Part shown: positions 18,409 through 28,107 of the stretch, one piece after another
Position numbering within the stretch: position 1 is the first letter of the stretch
Layout: every line of letters begins with the position of its first letter
From: an uncultured Prevotellaceae bacterium
GTDB taxonomy: Bacteria; Bacteroidota; Bacteroidia; Bacteroidales; Muribaculaceae
Direction: 5' to 3'
Assembly: GCA_900317835.1 (NCBI GenBank)
Contig: ONIL01000011.1
Coordinates: 62,001 to 126,000 of the forward strand
Length of the DNA stretch: 64,000 bases
Made by a program: the position numbers and the translations under genes
Notes under the pieces: model-generated
What the model was told of the DNA's origin: nothing
Database searches by the model: none
What the model saw: the letters and a program-made list of their open reading frames with translations, nothing else

Positions 18409-19212
18409 TTAAGTTTTGCGCAGTTCCCAAAAGGCGACTGCTGCGGCTGCTGCGACATTCAGTGAATCAACGCCATGCTGCATGGGGATGCGCACAACGT
18501 GGTTGGCGTCGGCAATGGCTTCATGTGACAGGCCGTCGCCCTCGGTACCCATGATCAAGGCCAGGCGTGGCTTGCTCTTCAACAGAGGGTCGTCAAGCGC
18601 GATGGAGTCATCGGTCAGCGCCATGGCAGCGGTACTGAAGCCCAATTCGTTCAACCGTGGAGTGACAGGGTCATCAATCCACGTCCATGGAACGAGGAAA
18701 ACCGACCCCATCGACACGCGCACGGCACGCCGGTTTAACGGGTCGCACGACGTGGGGGTGAGCAGCACCGCATCGATGCCCAGTGCCGCTGCTGAGCGAA
18801 AGATGGCCCCAATGTTGGTCGTGTCGGTCACGCCGTCGATGACGACGATGCGCTGTGCATCGCGACAGATGTCGGTGATGGGGCGGGGCAGGGGACGACG
18901 CATGGCGCACAGCACGCCGCGTGTCAACGTGTAACCCGTGAGGGCCGCGAGCAGTTCGCGCTCTCCTGTATAGATGGGGATATTGCCGCAGCGCTCAATC
19001 AGACTTGCCGCATCTCCCGTGATGTGCCGTCGCTCACACAGCAGCGACAATGGCTCGTAGCCCGCATCCAGGGCGACATGGATGACCTTGGGGCTCTCGG
19101 CAATGAAGATGCCCTTGTCCGGCTCCAGCCTGTTGCGCAACTGAGCCTCGGTCAAGGTGCTGTACACCTCCACCCCTGGGCATTCAAGCGACGTGATCTC
19201 GATTATAGGCAT
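18409..19212 (-). CDS. SpoU/TrmH-family RNA 2'-O-methyltransferase
   Basis: 267 residues: an N-terminal RNA-binding domain (~1-100) and a C-terminal trefoil-knot SPOUT domain. The family motifs are visible: VTDTTNIGAIFRSAAALG (motif 1, with the conserved N and R), LALIMGTEGDGLS (motif 2) and IPMQHGVDSLNVAAAAAV (motif 3, SAM pocket). The target (23S rRNA or a tRNA) cannot be assigned. It lies 42 nt downstream of the PH-domain gene on the same strand. Confidence 0.92.
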   Translation of the reverse strand: MPIIEITSLECPGVEVYSTLTEAQLRNRLEPDKGIFIAESPKVIHVALDAGYEPLSLLCERRHITGDAASLIERCGNIPIYTGERELLAALTGYTLTRGVLCAMRRPLPRPITDICRDAQRIVVIDGVTDTTNIGAIFRSAAALGIDAVLLTPTSCDPLNRRAVRVSMGSVFLVPWTWIDDPVTPRLNELGFSTAAMALTDDSIALDDPLLKSKPRLALIMGTEGDGLSHEAIADANHVVRIPMQHGVDSLNVAAAAAVAFWELRKT

Positions 19213-19254
19213 ATCATTATCTTCAACATCGTTGTTGTTACAGAAACCTTTCTT

Positions 19255-19617
19255 TTAGGCAGGTGTGTCGTTGCCGGCGCCCTGGATGGCGCGCACCTGG
19301 CGTTGGAACTCCAGCGGGCGCTTGATGTAGCGCAACACGATGGTGCCGGCGCCGGTGCCCGAGACCTTGATGTTCCCGTAGTTGAAGATGCGTCCCATGA
19401 AACTTTGCTCAACCAGGATGCTCTCCACCTTGCTGATGACGATCTCATGGGCATGACGGTGCAACCAGCCGTGGCTGTGGAAAAACCGCTTGTCGCTCAC
19501 AAAGATGGTTGTCGTCAGGTTGCGGATGAGGCTACCCAGATGCAGGTAGGCAATCTTGCTCAATCGCGGCTGATAGATGATGGTCTCGCCTGGTGCTATA
19601 ATCTTGCTGATTATCAT
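19255..19617 (-). CDS. Bacterial PH-domain (bPH/DUF304-like) protein
   Basis: 120 residues, no signal peptide or membrane helix. The pattern GETIIYQPRLSKIAYL, LTTTIFVSDKRFFHS, ISKVESILVEQSFMGRIFNYG, IKVSGTGAGTIVLRYIKRP matches bacterial PH domains of the YdbT/YvlB type, here as a single soluble domain. Function unknown. It is divergent from lepB. Confidence 0.8.
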   Translation of the reverse strand: MIISKIIAPGETIIYQPRLSKIAYLHLGSLIRNLTTTIFVSDKRFFHSHGWLHRHAHEIVISKVESILVEQSFMGRIFNYGNIKVSGTGAGTIVLRYIKRPLEFQRQVRAIQGAGNDTPA

Positions 19618-19714
19618 AACTTATCCTAAAAAAGGTTTCTTTTGGGCAAAGTTACTGCTTATTTCCACATTATTTAGTAATTTCGCACCGAAATTTCTCA
19701 AATATAACAAGAAT

Positions 19715-21163
19715 ATGGCAACTGACAACAAAGATAAGAACAAGGATAAAAAGGAGGAATATGTGCGCCAGACCGGTTCGCTCAAGGAGCGCTTGGGGCG
19801 TGTGAAGAAGACCCGCTGGTGGCGTTTCGGCATTGTGGCACTCATCTACGTGTTGTGGACCATCTGGATGGGCAACCCCTTGCTGCTGCTAGGCTTGATC
19901 CTGCTGGCCGACATCTATCTGACGCAATATATCCCCTGGGGTGCCTGGAAGGGCTGGAAACCTGGTCCGTTGCGCACATTGATGAGTTGGCTTGATGCCA
20001 TCGTCTATGCCCTGGTGCTGGTTTATTTCCTGTTCCTTTTCATTGGACAGAATTACCAGATTCCGTCGTCTTCGCTCGAGAAGTCTTTGTTGACAGGTGA
20101 TTTCTTGTGGGTCAATAAGGTGACTTACGGCCCTCGCGTGCCTCAGACACCGCTCCACTTCCCCTTGGCACAGAACACGTTGCCTTTCTTCAACTGCAAG
20201 TCCTACATCGACAAGCCTCAGTTGCCCTACCACCGCTTGAAGGGCCTGCGCAACGTCGAGCGCATGGACATCGTGGTGTTTAATTTCCCCGCTGGCGACA
20301 CGGTGGCCTTGAAGATGACCAACCCCGATTACTACAGCCTGTGCTTGGAGTATGGGCGCGATGCGGTGCACAATAACAAGGAGCGATTCGGCGACATCAT
20401 CTATCGCCCCGTCGATCGCCGCGACAACTACGTGAAGCGTTGCTTGGGACTGCCTGGCGAGACCTTGCAGATCAAGGACGGCATTGTCTATGTCAACGGC
20501 AAGGCTGTTCCCCAGCCCAAGAATGTGCAGTACATGTATTATGTCGAGACCGACGGCACTCAAATTGGCGATGACCTCTTCGAGGAACTGGGCATCAGCG
20601 TGGCCGACCGACGTCATGTCTTGGACATGTATGGCAATGTTGTCCCCTACCTGTATGTGATGCCGTTGACAGAAGAAATGCTCAAGACGCTCCAAGCCAA
20701 GAAATTGCCGTGGCTGCGCAGCATCCAGCGCTACCAGCCCGACGAGAGCGAGTCGCTGGCCACTTATCCTGTGGGTGCCGACTACGGATGGACCCATGCC
20801 AACTACGGCCCCATTTGGATTCCCAAGAAGGGCGCCAAGGTGGACTTGTCGTTGCAGAACCTGCCGCTGTATGAGCGCTGCATCCGCAACTACGAGGGCA
20901 ACACCCTCGAGGTCAAAGGCGATCAGATTCTCATCAACGGGCAGCCGGCCACGAGTTACACCTTCAAGATGGACTATTACTGGATGCAGGGCGACAACCG
21001 CGACAACTCGCTCGACTCGCGCTACTGGGGCTTTGTCCCCGAGGACCACATTGTGGGCACGCCTTCTATCATCCTCATTTCGTTCGACAAGGACCACAAG
21101 CTGCTCAACGGCGGCATCCGCTGGAACCGCATCTTCAAGATGCCCAACCCCGATAAGAAGTGA
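19715..21163 (+). CDS. lepB: Signal peptidase I
   Basis: Membrane serine protease (Ser/Lys dyad) that removes signal peptides from exported proteins. 482 residues, longer than the E. coli enzyme because of inserts in the periplasmic domain, as usual in Bacteroidetes. Membrane helices lie about residues 40-75 and 95-115. Box B SSSLEKSLLTGDFLWVNK carries the Ser, box D DNYVKRCLGLPGETL carries the Lys, and box E is QGDNRDNSLDSRYWGFV. A start 46 codons earlier would place low-complexity non-conserved residues in front; ATG 19715 follows TAATTTCG at 19678-19685. Stop and start overlap (ATGA) with the next gene. Confidence 0.95.
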   Translation: MATDNKDKNKDKKEEYVRQTGSLKERLGRVKKTRWWRFGIVALIYVLWTIWMGNPLLLLGLILLADIYLTQYIPWGAWKGWKPGPLRTLMSWLDAIVYALVLVYFLFLFIGQNYQIPSSSLEKSLLTGDFLWVNKVTYGPRVPQTPLHFPLAQNTLPFFNCKSYIDKPQLPYHRLKGLRNVERMDIVVFNFPAGDTVALKMTNPDYYSLCLEYGRDAVHNNKERFGDIIYRPVDRRDNYVKRCLGLPGETLQIKDGIVYVNGKAVPQPKNVQYMYYVETDGTQIGDDLFEELGISVADRRHVLDMYGNVVPYLYVMPLTEEMLKTLQAKKLPWLRSIQRYQPDESESLATYPVGADYGWTHANYGPIWIPKKGAKVDLSLQNLPLYERCIRNYEGNTLEVKGDQILINGQPATSYTFKMDYYWMQGDNRDNSLDSRYWGFVPEDHIVGTPSIILISFDKDHKLLNGGIRWNRIFKMPNPDKK

Positions 21164-21807
21164 ACCGGTCACAATCGGTTGTGATGGGTAGCATGTGCGC
21201 CGCGAGCGTGCGATGCTATGCCGTTGCGCTTGCTGCAGGGAAGTTGCTCATTGACCTTGCCGAGGCACGTCTGCCCTTGCGTCACAGTCACCACCGCTAC
21301 CGCGTTGATGGCCCAAACGGCATCCAGACCCTTACCATCCCCCTCGTGGGTTCTACCAACAACATGACGACCCCGCTGCGCGATGTGCTCATCTCGGAAC
21401 ACGGCGACTGGCGTCGCCTGCACTGGGGCGCCCTCTATTCGGCCTATGGCCGCTCGCCCTACTTCGACTATGTAGCTGATGACCTCTCGCGCGTCATTCA
21501 CGGCACACAACGCTACCTGCACGAGTTCAACAGCCAACTGCATGAGTTGGTGGTCGATTTCATGGATCTGCCCATTGAAACGCGATATGTGGACGGGAAC
21601 AGCATGAGCGAGGACGTGACCGACCTGCGTGGGCGCATCGCCATGAAGCGTCCCGACACCTTGCCAATAGCCAATGTCTCTTATTATCAGATGTGGTCAG
21701 TTGAGGGCGGTTTCAAGCCGGATCTGAGTATCCTGGACCTGATGATGAACCAGGGCCGCGAAGCCATCTTCACCCTGCTCGCCATGTCAAGCATCTCAAG
21801 CAAATAA
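21160..21807 (+). CDS. WbqC-family protein
   Basis: 215 residues, translationally coupled to lepB by a 4-nt ATGA overlap. It has the WbqC pattern: HHRYRVDGPNGIQTLTIPL near the N-terminus, HGDWRRLHWGALYSAYGRSP, YFDYVADDL and a C-terminal PDLSILDLMMNQG. WbqC proteins occur in polysaccharide loci and next to lepB in Bacteroidetes; the biochemical role is not established. The N-terminal ~20 residues may be untranslated if a later start is used. Confidence 0.85.
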   Translation: MNRSQSVVMGSMCAASVRCYAVALAAGKLLIDLAEARLPLRHSHHRYRVDGPNGIQTLTIPLVGSTNNMTTPLRDVLISEHGDWRRLHWGALYSAYGRSPYFDYVADDLSRVIHGTQRYLHEFNSQLHELVVDFMDLPIETRYVDGNSMSEDVTDLRGRIAMKRPDTLPIANVSYYQMWSVEGGFKPDLSILDLMMNQGREAIFTLLAMSSISSK

Positions 21808-22287
21808 AAAAGGTCCAAGCATCACTGCTGAGACCCTCATAATTACTAATACTTGAAAACTATATTTACCCCATAAAAGCATTTATCTTTATCTTAGGTA
21901 ATTAGTGAATTACCTAGTGCCTATGTCATATCTTTTGTACGACGCAAAATAACGATTTTTTTCTCTAATTAAAACAATATAAATATTTAAAAAATGTGAA
22001 AACCGACATTTTTCCTGCAAATTTCTTACAAATCACTATTTTTATTACAAATATGTTGCAAAATCGGTCTTTTTCTGGCATTTACATAATTCGAATATAG
22101 AATAATGCAGTTGAAATCAAACCCTGCTGGCGTGTGTGAATCAACAGCGGAATTCAAGAAAAGAGCCTGTGGTCAACCCTTCAACGATAACCGCTTAATG
22201 CGTTTAAAATAAAAAACTTAGCGCCTTGATGGCTTGAAGCGATTCCCGTGGCCCATATCGTCGCCCACAAAAAAAACTTGCATCACG
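21808..22287. other. Non-coding AT-rich stretch
   Basis: About 480 bp between the WbqC-like gene and the tRNA promoter. It contains only short frames and poly-A/T tracts. Two loosely similar stretches (accgacatttttcctgcaaa and atcggtctttttctggca) may be diverged copies. No gene or known RNA seen. Confidence 0.6.
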
Positions 22288-22317
22288 TTGCCAATTCCCA
22301 ATAATTTAGTAACTTTG
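22288..22317 (+). promoter_or_regulatory. tRNA promoter, TTG-N19-TAACTTTG
   Basis: TTG at 22288-22290 and TAACTTTG at 22310-22317, 32 nt before the tRNA 5' end. Confidence 0.75.
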
Positions 22318-22349
22318 CAGCCGCTTGTGATGGTAAGCCATCTACAGCC

Positions 22350-22423
22350 GGTCCTATAGCTCAGTTGGTTAGAGCACCTGACTCATAATCAGGGAGTCCT
22401 TGGTTCAAGCCCAAGTGGGACCA
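22350..22423 (+). tRNA. tRNA with CAU anticodon (elongator Met or lysidine-modified Ile2)
   Basis: 74-nt cloverleaf. Acceptor GGTCCTA / TGGGACC with one G-U pair; D arm with AGCTCAGTTGGTTAGAGC; anticodon stem CCTGA/TCAGG around loop CTCATAA with CAT at 22384-22386; T arm with GGTTCAAGC. CCA is not fully encoded. A CAU anticodon in the interior of the chromosome may read AUG, or AUA after TilS modification; the TTCAAG T-loop resembles E. coli Ile2, but this does not decide it. Confidence 0.92.
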
Positions 22424-22427
22424 CAAT

Positions 22428-22465
22428 AAACCGCTGACACTTGATGGTGCCGGCGGTTTTGTTTT
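22428..22465 (+). terminator. Terminator after the tRNA
   Basis: 7-bp stem aaaccgc (22428-22434) / gcggttt (22453-22459) followed by TTGTTTT. Confidence 0.7.
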
Positions 22466-22489
22466 AGTTCCTGCTTGGAAATGCTGCAC

Positions 22490-23158
22490 TCAATGTCGTG
22501 GAATATCGGGCAGATAGATGTCGGCATCTACAGCGTGCATTTTAGGGCTGCTTTGAACCCCGCCAACGACGATCACTTCGCCCATACAGCCTTCTTTCGA
22601 TTTGAGGGCGATGACGACACCTTCATCGGCCGTTGTCGCTTTTACCTTGTATTCTTGGCTTTCATATCCCACATAGGAGATCTTCAGTTTGCTGCCGCGG
22701 GGCACACGAATGGCAAAATTGCCATCAATGTCGGTGGCTGTACCGAGTTTGGTCCCCTCAAGGATAACGCTCGCACCGATGCACTCAGATTGGTCATCCT
22801 TGTCGATGACCTTGCCTCTTACCACCACGGCGGTGGTGTCGCCCGGGGCGGCATCGACCAGCCGCGGGGTGGGCCGCTGGGTGGTGGCTTGGGGTGTTGT
22901 GGTTGCCACTTGCTGTGCATGCATGGGCATCAACGAGGCTGCTCCCAGGGCTAGCCCGGCTAGAGCCACTTTCTTGCCCAGTGCGGTGCGCCTGAGCAAC
23001 TGGCGCTCGATGTATCGCAACTCGCTCTCACAAGCCGGACAGGTGCCGGCGCAGTCACCCTCATGGGTGCAGACATGGGGCATGAAATCAATGTCGTTGG
23101 CCTGAGCGATGCGGCAACGGATTTCACGCAAGGATTTGCATATCTTTTTCCCGTTCAT
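22490..23158 (-). CDS. Membrane protein with N-terminal Cys/His cluster and periplasmic CarboxypepD-reg domain
   Basis: 222 residues in three parts. A ~65-residue cytoplasmic head carries C-x-H-x3-D-C-x3-C-P-x-C (CTHEGDCAGTCPAC), a likely metal site. A membrane helix (about 72-88, KVALAGLALGAASLM) is next. Then comes a periplasmic ~85-residue CarboxypepD_reg-like beta-sandwich (VRGKVIDKDDQSECIGASVILEGT, GTATDIDGNFAI, ISYVGYESQEYKV), the module found at the N-terminus of SusC-type receptors. The combination recurs in Bacteroidales; function unknown. ATG 23158 (MNGKKICKSL) is preferred to one at 23182 because conservation begins there. Confidence 0.75.
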   Translation of the reverse strand: MNGKKICKSLREIRCRIAQANDIDFMPHVCTHEGDCAGTCPACESELRYIERQLLRRTALGKKVALAGLALGAASLMPMHAQQVATTTPQATTQRPTPRLVDAAPGDTTAVVVRGKVIDKDDQSECIGASVILEGTKLGTATDIDGNFAIRVPRGSKLKISYVGYESQEYKVKATTADEGVVIALKSKEGCMGEVIVVGGVQSSPKMHAVDADIYLPDIPRH

Positions 23159-23312
23159 AGTGATGATGTTTAGATTAAACAATAATTAGTCAAATAATAA
23201 TCGTGCAATTGTCGGGATTACACGCTCACAAAGTTAATACATGCTTGTGAAGAATTCAAATGATTGAGCGCTTTTCTTTGAATTGCCTCGTTGATTCTAT
23301 TTGATTCAATAA

Positions 23313-23359
23313 GCAAGGGATGCCGTGTCATCGACAAACTGATGGCGCGGCATCCCTGC
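23313..23359. terminator. Hairpin between the two convergently spaced minus-strand genes
   Basis: 10-bp stem agggatgccg (23316-23325) / cggcatccct (23348-23357). It lies just downstream of the coiled-coil gene on the minus strand but lacks a strong T-run. Confidence 0.5.
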
Positions 23360-23380
23360 AATCGTGGCTATTCAGCGACG

Positions 23381-24073
23381 TTAGTTGGCGTAGAGCATGT
23401 TGATGGCCTCGTTGAGTTTGCGCTCGTCCTTCAGACCGTCGTTCTTGAACAGCATCACCTTGTCCAACACGCGGTCCAGGTAGTCGATGCTCTCGTTTTT
23501 CTCCTTCTTGTTGTAGATTTTCCAGTACTTGGTTCCTTTCAGGCCCTTTTCAAACTTCTTGTAGGCATCGGTGCTCGACGACTGGTAGGTCCATTTGGTC
23601 TTGGCCAGTTCGGTCTTCTGCTTCTCGAGGAACTCCTTCAGGTTCTTGGTGTATTCACCATATTTCTCGACCAGTTCCTTCTTCTTGATCACGTCCTTGG
23701 TCTCCATGCCCTCAAAACTCTTGAGCGCCTCTTCCACGTCGCCCTTGTTATAGGGGTTGTAGAGCACGTCGACGATTTCCTGGTCATAGACCATCTCGTC
23801 CCTGTTGGTGAACTTCTCTTTACGGGTTTTGATTTCTTCTTTCAGTTCCTTCTCCAGGTTCTTCTTCTGTGACTCCAGTTCCTTGAGTTGCGACTTGAGC
23901 TCGTCGATACGGGTCTCTAGGTCCTTGATGGCTGTTTCCTTGTCCTTGATGTTCTTCTCGTGCATTTCGATATCCTTCTCGAGTTGCAGCACGTTTTGGG
24001 TCGATGGCTGCGCCATGGCGGCAGGCGCCATCATCATGGTCATTGCGATGACCAGCAGTTTGATTCTTTTCAT
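23381..24073 (-). CDS. Exported coiled-coil protein of unknown function
   Basis: 230 residues. Signal peptide MKRIKLLVIAMTMMMAPAAMA-Q, then an almost uninterrupted coiled coil from about 30 to 100 (repeated KDLETRIDELKSQLKELE-like heptads), then a charged helical C-terminal half with no motif I know. Probably periplasmic. A TACCTTTG box on the minus strand at 24111-24118 is 38 nt before the start. Confidence 0.75.
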   Translation of the reverse strand: MKRIKLLVIAMTMMMAPAAMAQPSTQNVLQLEKDIEMHEKNIKDKETAIKDLETRIDELKSQLKELESQKKNLEKELKEEIKTRKEKFTNRDEMVYDQEIVDVLYNPYNKGDVEEALKSFEGMETKDVIKKKELVEKYGEYTKNLKEFLEKQKTELAKTKWTYQSSSTDAYKKFEKGLKGTKYWKIYNKKEKNESIDYLDRVLDKVMLFKNDGLKDERKLNEAINMLYAN

Positions 24074-24118
24074 AATAGCGTTCTTGAATTGAATGAGTTA
24101 ATTTGTTGCAAAGGTAAT

Positions 24119-24569
24119 AAATACTTTCCATTTTTCGGTCTAGCGACGTGTATTCTTTTTCGGCCGCCCCCCAAAACTGGTTTTCGCGCGGTCGAATGCG
24201 GGCATTCCCCTGTTTGAGATCATGTAATGCTTATTAAGCTGATGGTCACGAATTGATTATAAACAACCAGCGGTAATTGGTGTGATTGTCATTAGCCCTG
24301 CAGGATGTGGATGAAAGAAGGGGGGTATAGAAAGCGAAAGTGCACTTTTTCACAAAAGTACACCATCTTCATAACCAAAATTCAAGTATATATGTTCTTG
24401 TTGTTTGTTGCCAAACGAAGTCAATTATTCCCTTGAAAAAGAATAATTGATTATTTCCACGTGCAAAGATAATATGAAACTACTGAAAGTACCAAACTTT
24501 TTAAGCTTTTTTTTGAATAAAAATGCTTAATAACATATACGCAATGAGTAGTAACTGTCTGATAGATAA
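24119..24569. other. Non-coding stretch with a perfect inverted repeat
   Basis: About 450 bp without a plausible gene. It contains a perfect 10-bp inverted repeat, tcaattattc (24421-24430) / gaataattga (24441-24450), with a 10-nt spacer, of a size fitting a dimeric repressor site, though no gene starts next to it. Confidence 0.5.
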
Positions 24570-24601
24570 ATACTAAGGGCGAAATGTTTCGCCCTTAGTA
24601 T
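24570..24601. terminator. Terminator downstream of der
   Basis: 15-bp perfect stem (atactaagggcgaaa and complement) with a minimal loop, directly after the der stop on the minus strand. Confidence 0.8.
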
Positions 24602-24610
24602 TTTTGATGG

Positions 24611-25924
24611 TTATTTCTCGCGGAAGAACAGGTTGATTGCCGTGCCGTGCAGGTTCCAGTGCTCGCGTATCTTGTTCTCGAGATATCGCTTGTAGGGGTC
24701 CTTGACCCACTGGGGCAGGTTGCAGAAGAAGATGAACGTGGGCACATGGGCGCCCTTGAGCATGGTGATGTACTTGATCTTGACATACTTTCCCTTGACT
24801 GCAGGTGGCGGATAGGCCTGGATATCGGCTTGCAACGTGTTGTTGAGCTGCGACGTGGGGATGGTGATGTGGCGGTTGTTATACACGTCGATAGCCGTCT
24901 GCAGGACCTTGTGGATGCGCTGCTTGGTGAGCGCCGAGCCAAAGATAATGGGGAAGTCGGTGAATGGTGCGAAGCGCTCGCGGATGGTCGCCTCGAAGTA
25001 GTCGATCGACTGCTGGGTCTTGTTTTGGGCAAGATCCCACTTGTTGACCAGCACGACAAGGCCCTTGCGGTTCTTCTGGATAATCGAGAAGATGTTCACG
25101 TCCTGGGCCTCGATGCCGCGCGTGGCGTCGATGAGCAGGATGCACACGTCGCTGTTCTCGATAGCGCGAATGGATCGCAGCACCGAGTAATACTCGATGT
25201 CCTCGTTGACCTTGTTCTTCTTGCGGATACCGGCGGTGTCCACCAGATAGAAGTCAAAGCCGAACTTGTTGTAGCGCGAGTAGATGCTGTCGCGGGTGGT
25301 GCCGGCGATGTCGGTGACGATGTTGCGCTGCTCATCCATGAGCGAGTTGACCAGCGACGACTTGCCGGCGTTGGGGCGGCCGACGATGGCAAAGCGCGGC
25401 AGTTCCTCGTCGATGGCCTCCTCGGCCTTGGCGGGCATCTTCTTGACCAACTCGTCGAGCAGGTCGCCCGTGCCGTTGCCGTTGGCCGCCGAGATGGAGA
25501 ATGGTTTTCCCAGTCCCAAGGCGTAGAACTCGGCCTCGGCATACATCGACTGGTTGTTGTCGTCCTTGTTGGCCACGACGATCACGGGCTTGGACGTGCG
25601 GCGCAGGATGTCGGCCACATGGTCGTCGAGGTCGGTGATGCCGTTCTTGATATCCACGACAAACAGGATGACATCGGCCTCGTCGATGGCCAGCTGCACC
25701 TGCTTGTTGATTTCCTCCTCAAAGATGTCCTCGCTGTTAACTACCCAGCCGCCGGTATCCACGACCGACATTTCCATGCCGTTCCATTCCATCTTGCCGT
25801 ACTGGCGGTCGCGCGTCGTGCCGCTGGTGTCGTTGACGATGGCGGCGCGCGTCTGCGTCAGGCGGTTGAACAGTGTTGACTTGCCCACATTGGGCCTTCC
25901 CACGATTGCTACTAGTCGTCCCAT
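24611..25924 (-). CDS. der: Ribosome-biogenesis GTPase Der (EngA)
   Basis: Essential double GTPase for 50S assembly. 437 residues with two G domains: G1 [14 protein letters not shown] with DTGGW and NKDD (first), and [14 protein letters not shown] with DTAGIRKK and NKWD (second), then a KH-like C-terminal domain ending NLFFREK. Intact and of normal length. Last gene of a cluster running DUF177-rpmF-fabH-era-der. Confidence 0.97.
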   Translation of the reverse strand: MGRLVAIVGRPNVGKSTLFNRLTQTRAAIVNDTSGTTRDRQYGKMEWNGMEMSVVDTGGWVVNSEDIFEEEINKQVQLAIDEADVILFVVDIKNGITDLDDHVADILRRTSKPVIVVANKDDNNQSMYAEAEFYALGLGKPFSISAANGNGTGDLLDELVKKMPAKAEEAIDEELPRFAIVGRPNAGKSSLVNSLMDEQRNIVTDIAGTTRDSIYSRYNKFGFDFYLVDTAGIRKKNKVNEDIEYYSVLRSIRAIENSDVCILLIDATRGIEAQDVNIFSIIQKNRKGLVVLVNKWDLAQNKTQQSIDYFEATIRERFAPFTDFPIIFGSALTKQRIHKVLQTAIDVYNNRHITIPTSQLNNTLQADIQAYPPPAVKGKYVKIKYITMLKGAHVPTFIFFCNLPQWVKDPYKRYLENKIREHWNLHGTAINLFFREK

Positions 25925-25953
25925 ATTAATTTTGGTTTTTAAATGATTATTCG

Positions 25954-26835
25954 TTAGTCGATATAGCCGAAGGCACGCAGCTTGTTCTCCTGGTTGCGCC
26001 AGTCTTTCTCGACCTTGACATACAACTCGAGGAACACCTTCTTCTCAAAGAATTTCTCGATATCCTTGCGGGCCTCGATGCCCACATGCTTGAGTTTCTT
26101 GCCCTGATGGCCGATGATGATCCCCTTCTGGGTGTCGCGCTCGACATAGATTACCGCCATGATATGGATGGCCGTATCGCTCTCGTCAAACTTCTCGACG
26201 ATGACCTGGGTGGCATAAGGCACTTCCTTGTCGTAGGTCATCAGGATTTTCTCGCGCACAATCTCGGTGACAAAGAAGCGGCTGCTGCGATCGGTCAGTG
26301 CGTCCTTGCCGAAGTAGGGCGGGCTCTCGGGCAACAACTCGACGATGCGCTTCATGATGTTGTCAACGTTGAAGTTCTCGAGCGCGCTGGTGGGGAATAC
26401 CTCGGCATTGGGCAGCAACTCCTTCCACTGGTCGATGATGCGCAGCAGGTCATCGTTGCCCTTGAGCAGGTCGATCTTGTTGATGACCAGCAGGATGGGG
26501 ATTTTCTCCCTAGCCACACGGTCGAGGAAGTCCTGGTTCTTGGTCGGACTCTCGATGACATCGGTGACATAGAGCAGCACGTCGGCATCAACCAGGGCGC
26601 CAGTCGAGTACTCCAGCATGCTCTGCTGTAGCCTGAATTTGGGCTTGAGCACGCCAGGCGTGTCGCTGAAGACAATCTGGTAATCCTCGCCGTTGACGAT
26701 GCCCATGATGCGGTGACGCGTCGTCTGGGCCTTGCTGGTGATGATGGACAGGCGTTCACCCACCAAGCGGTTGCTCAGTGTCGATTTACCCACGTTGGGG
26801 TTGCCCACGATGTTGACAAATCCTGCTCGATGCAT
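25954..26835 (-). CDS. era: GTPase Era
   Basis: 293 residues. GTPase motifs [19 protein letters not shown] and NKIDLL, followed by a KH domain with [26 protein letters not shown] (GxxG loop in GHQGKK). Era binds the 3' end of 16S rRNA next to the RsmA target site and acts in 30S maturation. 29 nt upstream of der, same strand. Confidence 0.97.
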   Translation of the reverse strand: MHRAGFVNIVGNPNVGKSTLSNRLVGERLSIITSKAQTTRHRIMGIVNGEDYQIVFSDTPGVLKPKFRLQQSMLEYSTGALVDADVLLYVTDVIESPTKNQDFLDRVAREKIPILLVINKIDLLKGNDDLLRIIDQWKELLPNAEVFPTSALENFNVDNIMKRIVELLPESPPYFGKDALTDRSSRFFVTEIVREKILMTYDKEVPYATQVIVEKFDESDTAIHIMAVIYVERDTQKGIIIGHQGKKLKHVGIEARKDIEKFFEKKVFLELYVKVEKDWRNQENKLRAFGYID

Positions 26836-26889
26836 ATTGTGTTGCTTTAAACCTTTTAGTTTATTGTTTTCTCAATCTTAATTATTCAA

Positions 26890-26938
26890 GAAGCATCGCT
26901 ACCCTGCTTGTTGTTACGCTCGTGAGTAGTGATGCTTC
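26890..26938. terminator. Intercistronic hairpin between fabH and era
   Basis: 13-bp stem gaagcatcgctac / gtagtgatgcttc with one G-T pair. It could end part of the fabH transcripts; no clear T-run, so it may instead stabilise the 3' end. Confidence 0.5.
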
Positions 26939-26958
26939 ATGTGATGTGTCCGGGCGCC

Positions 26959-27942
26959 TTACAGCGACCAGATCAGGTAGAGGGCTCCCCAGGTGAAGCC
27001 GGCTCCAAAGGCTGTCAGCACCATCTTGTCGCCCTTCTTGAGGAGATGCTTGTTCTCGTCAAGGCACAGGGGAATGCTGGCGGCACTGGTGTTGCCGCGA
27101 TGCTGGATATTGACCAGCACCTTGCTCTCGTCGATGCCCAGACGGTCACCCACGGCCTCGATGATGCGCAGGTTGGCCTGGTGAGGAACGAACCACTGGA
27201 TGTTGTCGTTGGTGAGACCATTGCGTTTCATGATATCCCTGCTCGAAGTGAGCATGTCGATGACAGCGTGGCGATACACTGCGCGTCCCTCCTGATAAAC
27301 GAAGTGGAAGCCTGCGTCAACCGTCTCGTGGCTGGCGGGAAGGGCCGAGCCACCAGCCTTATAGACCAGGTGCTCCAGTCCCGAGCCGTCAACGTGGAAG
27401 ATGCCGTCCATCACGCCGATGGGCTCCTCGGTGGGCTCCAGAAGCATCGCTGCAGCAGCGTCGCCAAAGAGCGGGCACGTGGCGCGGTCATCATAGTTGA
27501 CCATGCTGGACATCTTCTCGGCCGACACGACAATCACCTTCTTGTAGATGCCTGAACGGATGTAGGCTGTAGCCTCATACAGACCTACCAGGAATCCGGC
27601 GCATGCGGCCTGGATGTCGTAGGCGTAGCACTTCTTTTCAATGCCCACACCATGGGCAATCACCGAAGCCGTTGACGGGAATCGGTAGTCAGGATTGGAA
27701 GTGGGGCAGATGAGCAGGTCGATGTCATCACGACTCGTTCCCGTCTCCTCAAGCAGTTTGTTCACTGCCTGGATGCCCATCCATGAAGAGCCGACAGGCT
27801 TCTTGAGGATGCGGCGCTCCTTGACCCCCACGCGAGTGGTGATCCACTCGTCGGTAGTATCCACCATCTGAGATAGCATCTCATTATCCAGCACATTGTC
27901 GGGAAGATAAGATGCGATACCAGTAATCTTTGCGTTCAGCAT
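26959..27942 (-). CDS. fabH: 3-oxoacyl-ACP synthase III (FabH)
   Basis: Condenses acetyl- or branched-acyl-CoA with malonyl-ACP to start fatty-acid synthesis. 327 residues from MLNAKITGIASYLPD; catalytic Cys in QAACAGFLVGL, His in WFVPHQANLRI, Asn in HRGNTSAASIP. A start 16 codons earlier exists but adds residues outside the family. Between rpmF and era, the standard Bacteroidetes order. Confidence 0.96.
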   Translation of the reverse strand: MLNAKITGIASYLPDNVLDNEMLSQMVDTTDEWITTRVGVKERRILKKPVGSSWMGIQAVNKLLEETGTSRDDIDLLICPTSNPDYRFPSTASVIAHGVGIEKKCYAYDIQAACAGFLVGLYEATAYIRSGIYKKVIVVSAEKMSSMVNYDDRATCPLFGDAAAAMLLEPTEEPIGVMDGIFHVDGSGLEHLVYKAGGSALPASHETVDAGFHFVYQEGRAVYRHAVIDMLTSSRDIMKRNGLTNDNIQWFVPHQANLRIIEAVGDRLGIDESKVLVNIQHRGNTSAASIPLCLDENKHLLKKGDKMVLTAFGAGFTWGALYLIWSL

Positions 27943-28107
27943 AAGCTTGAAAGCTATATATTTTTTTGTGCGTTTAGTTTCTAAAATCAATATCCCAAAT
28001 GTGGATGAAAACCAGTTGTGATTCAGCCCATTCAGGATATCTTTTTTGCTTTAATCGCGGATGCCGCAGCGCGTCGACAATCGTGGCCCTGGCGGCAGGT
28101 GTGCGAT

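Noticed and set aside
24647-25879. 410-codon plus-strand frame over der
   Set aside because: Antisense shadow of the double GTPase gene.
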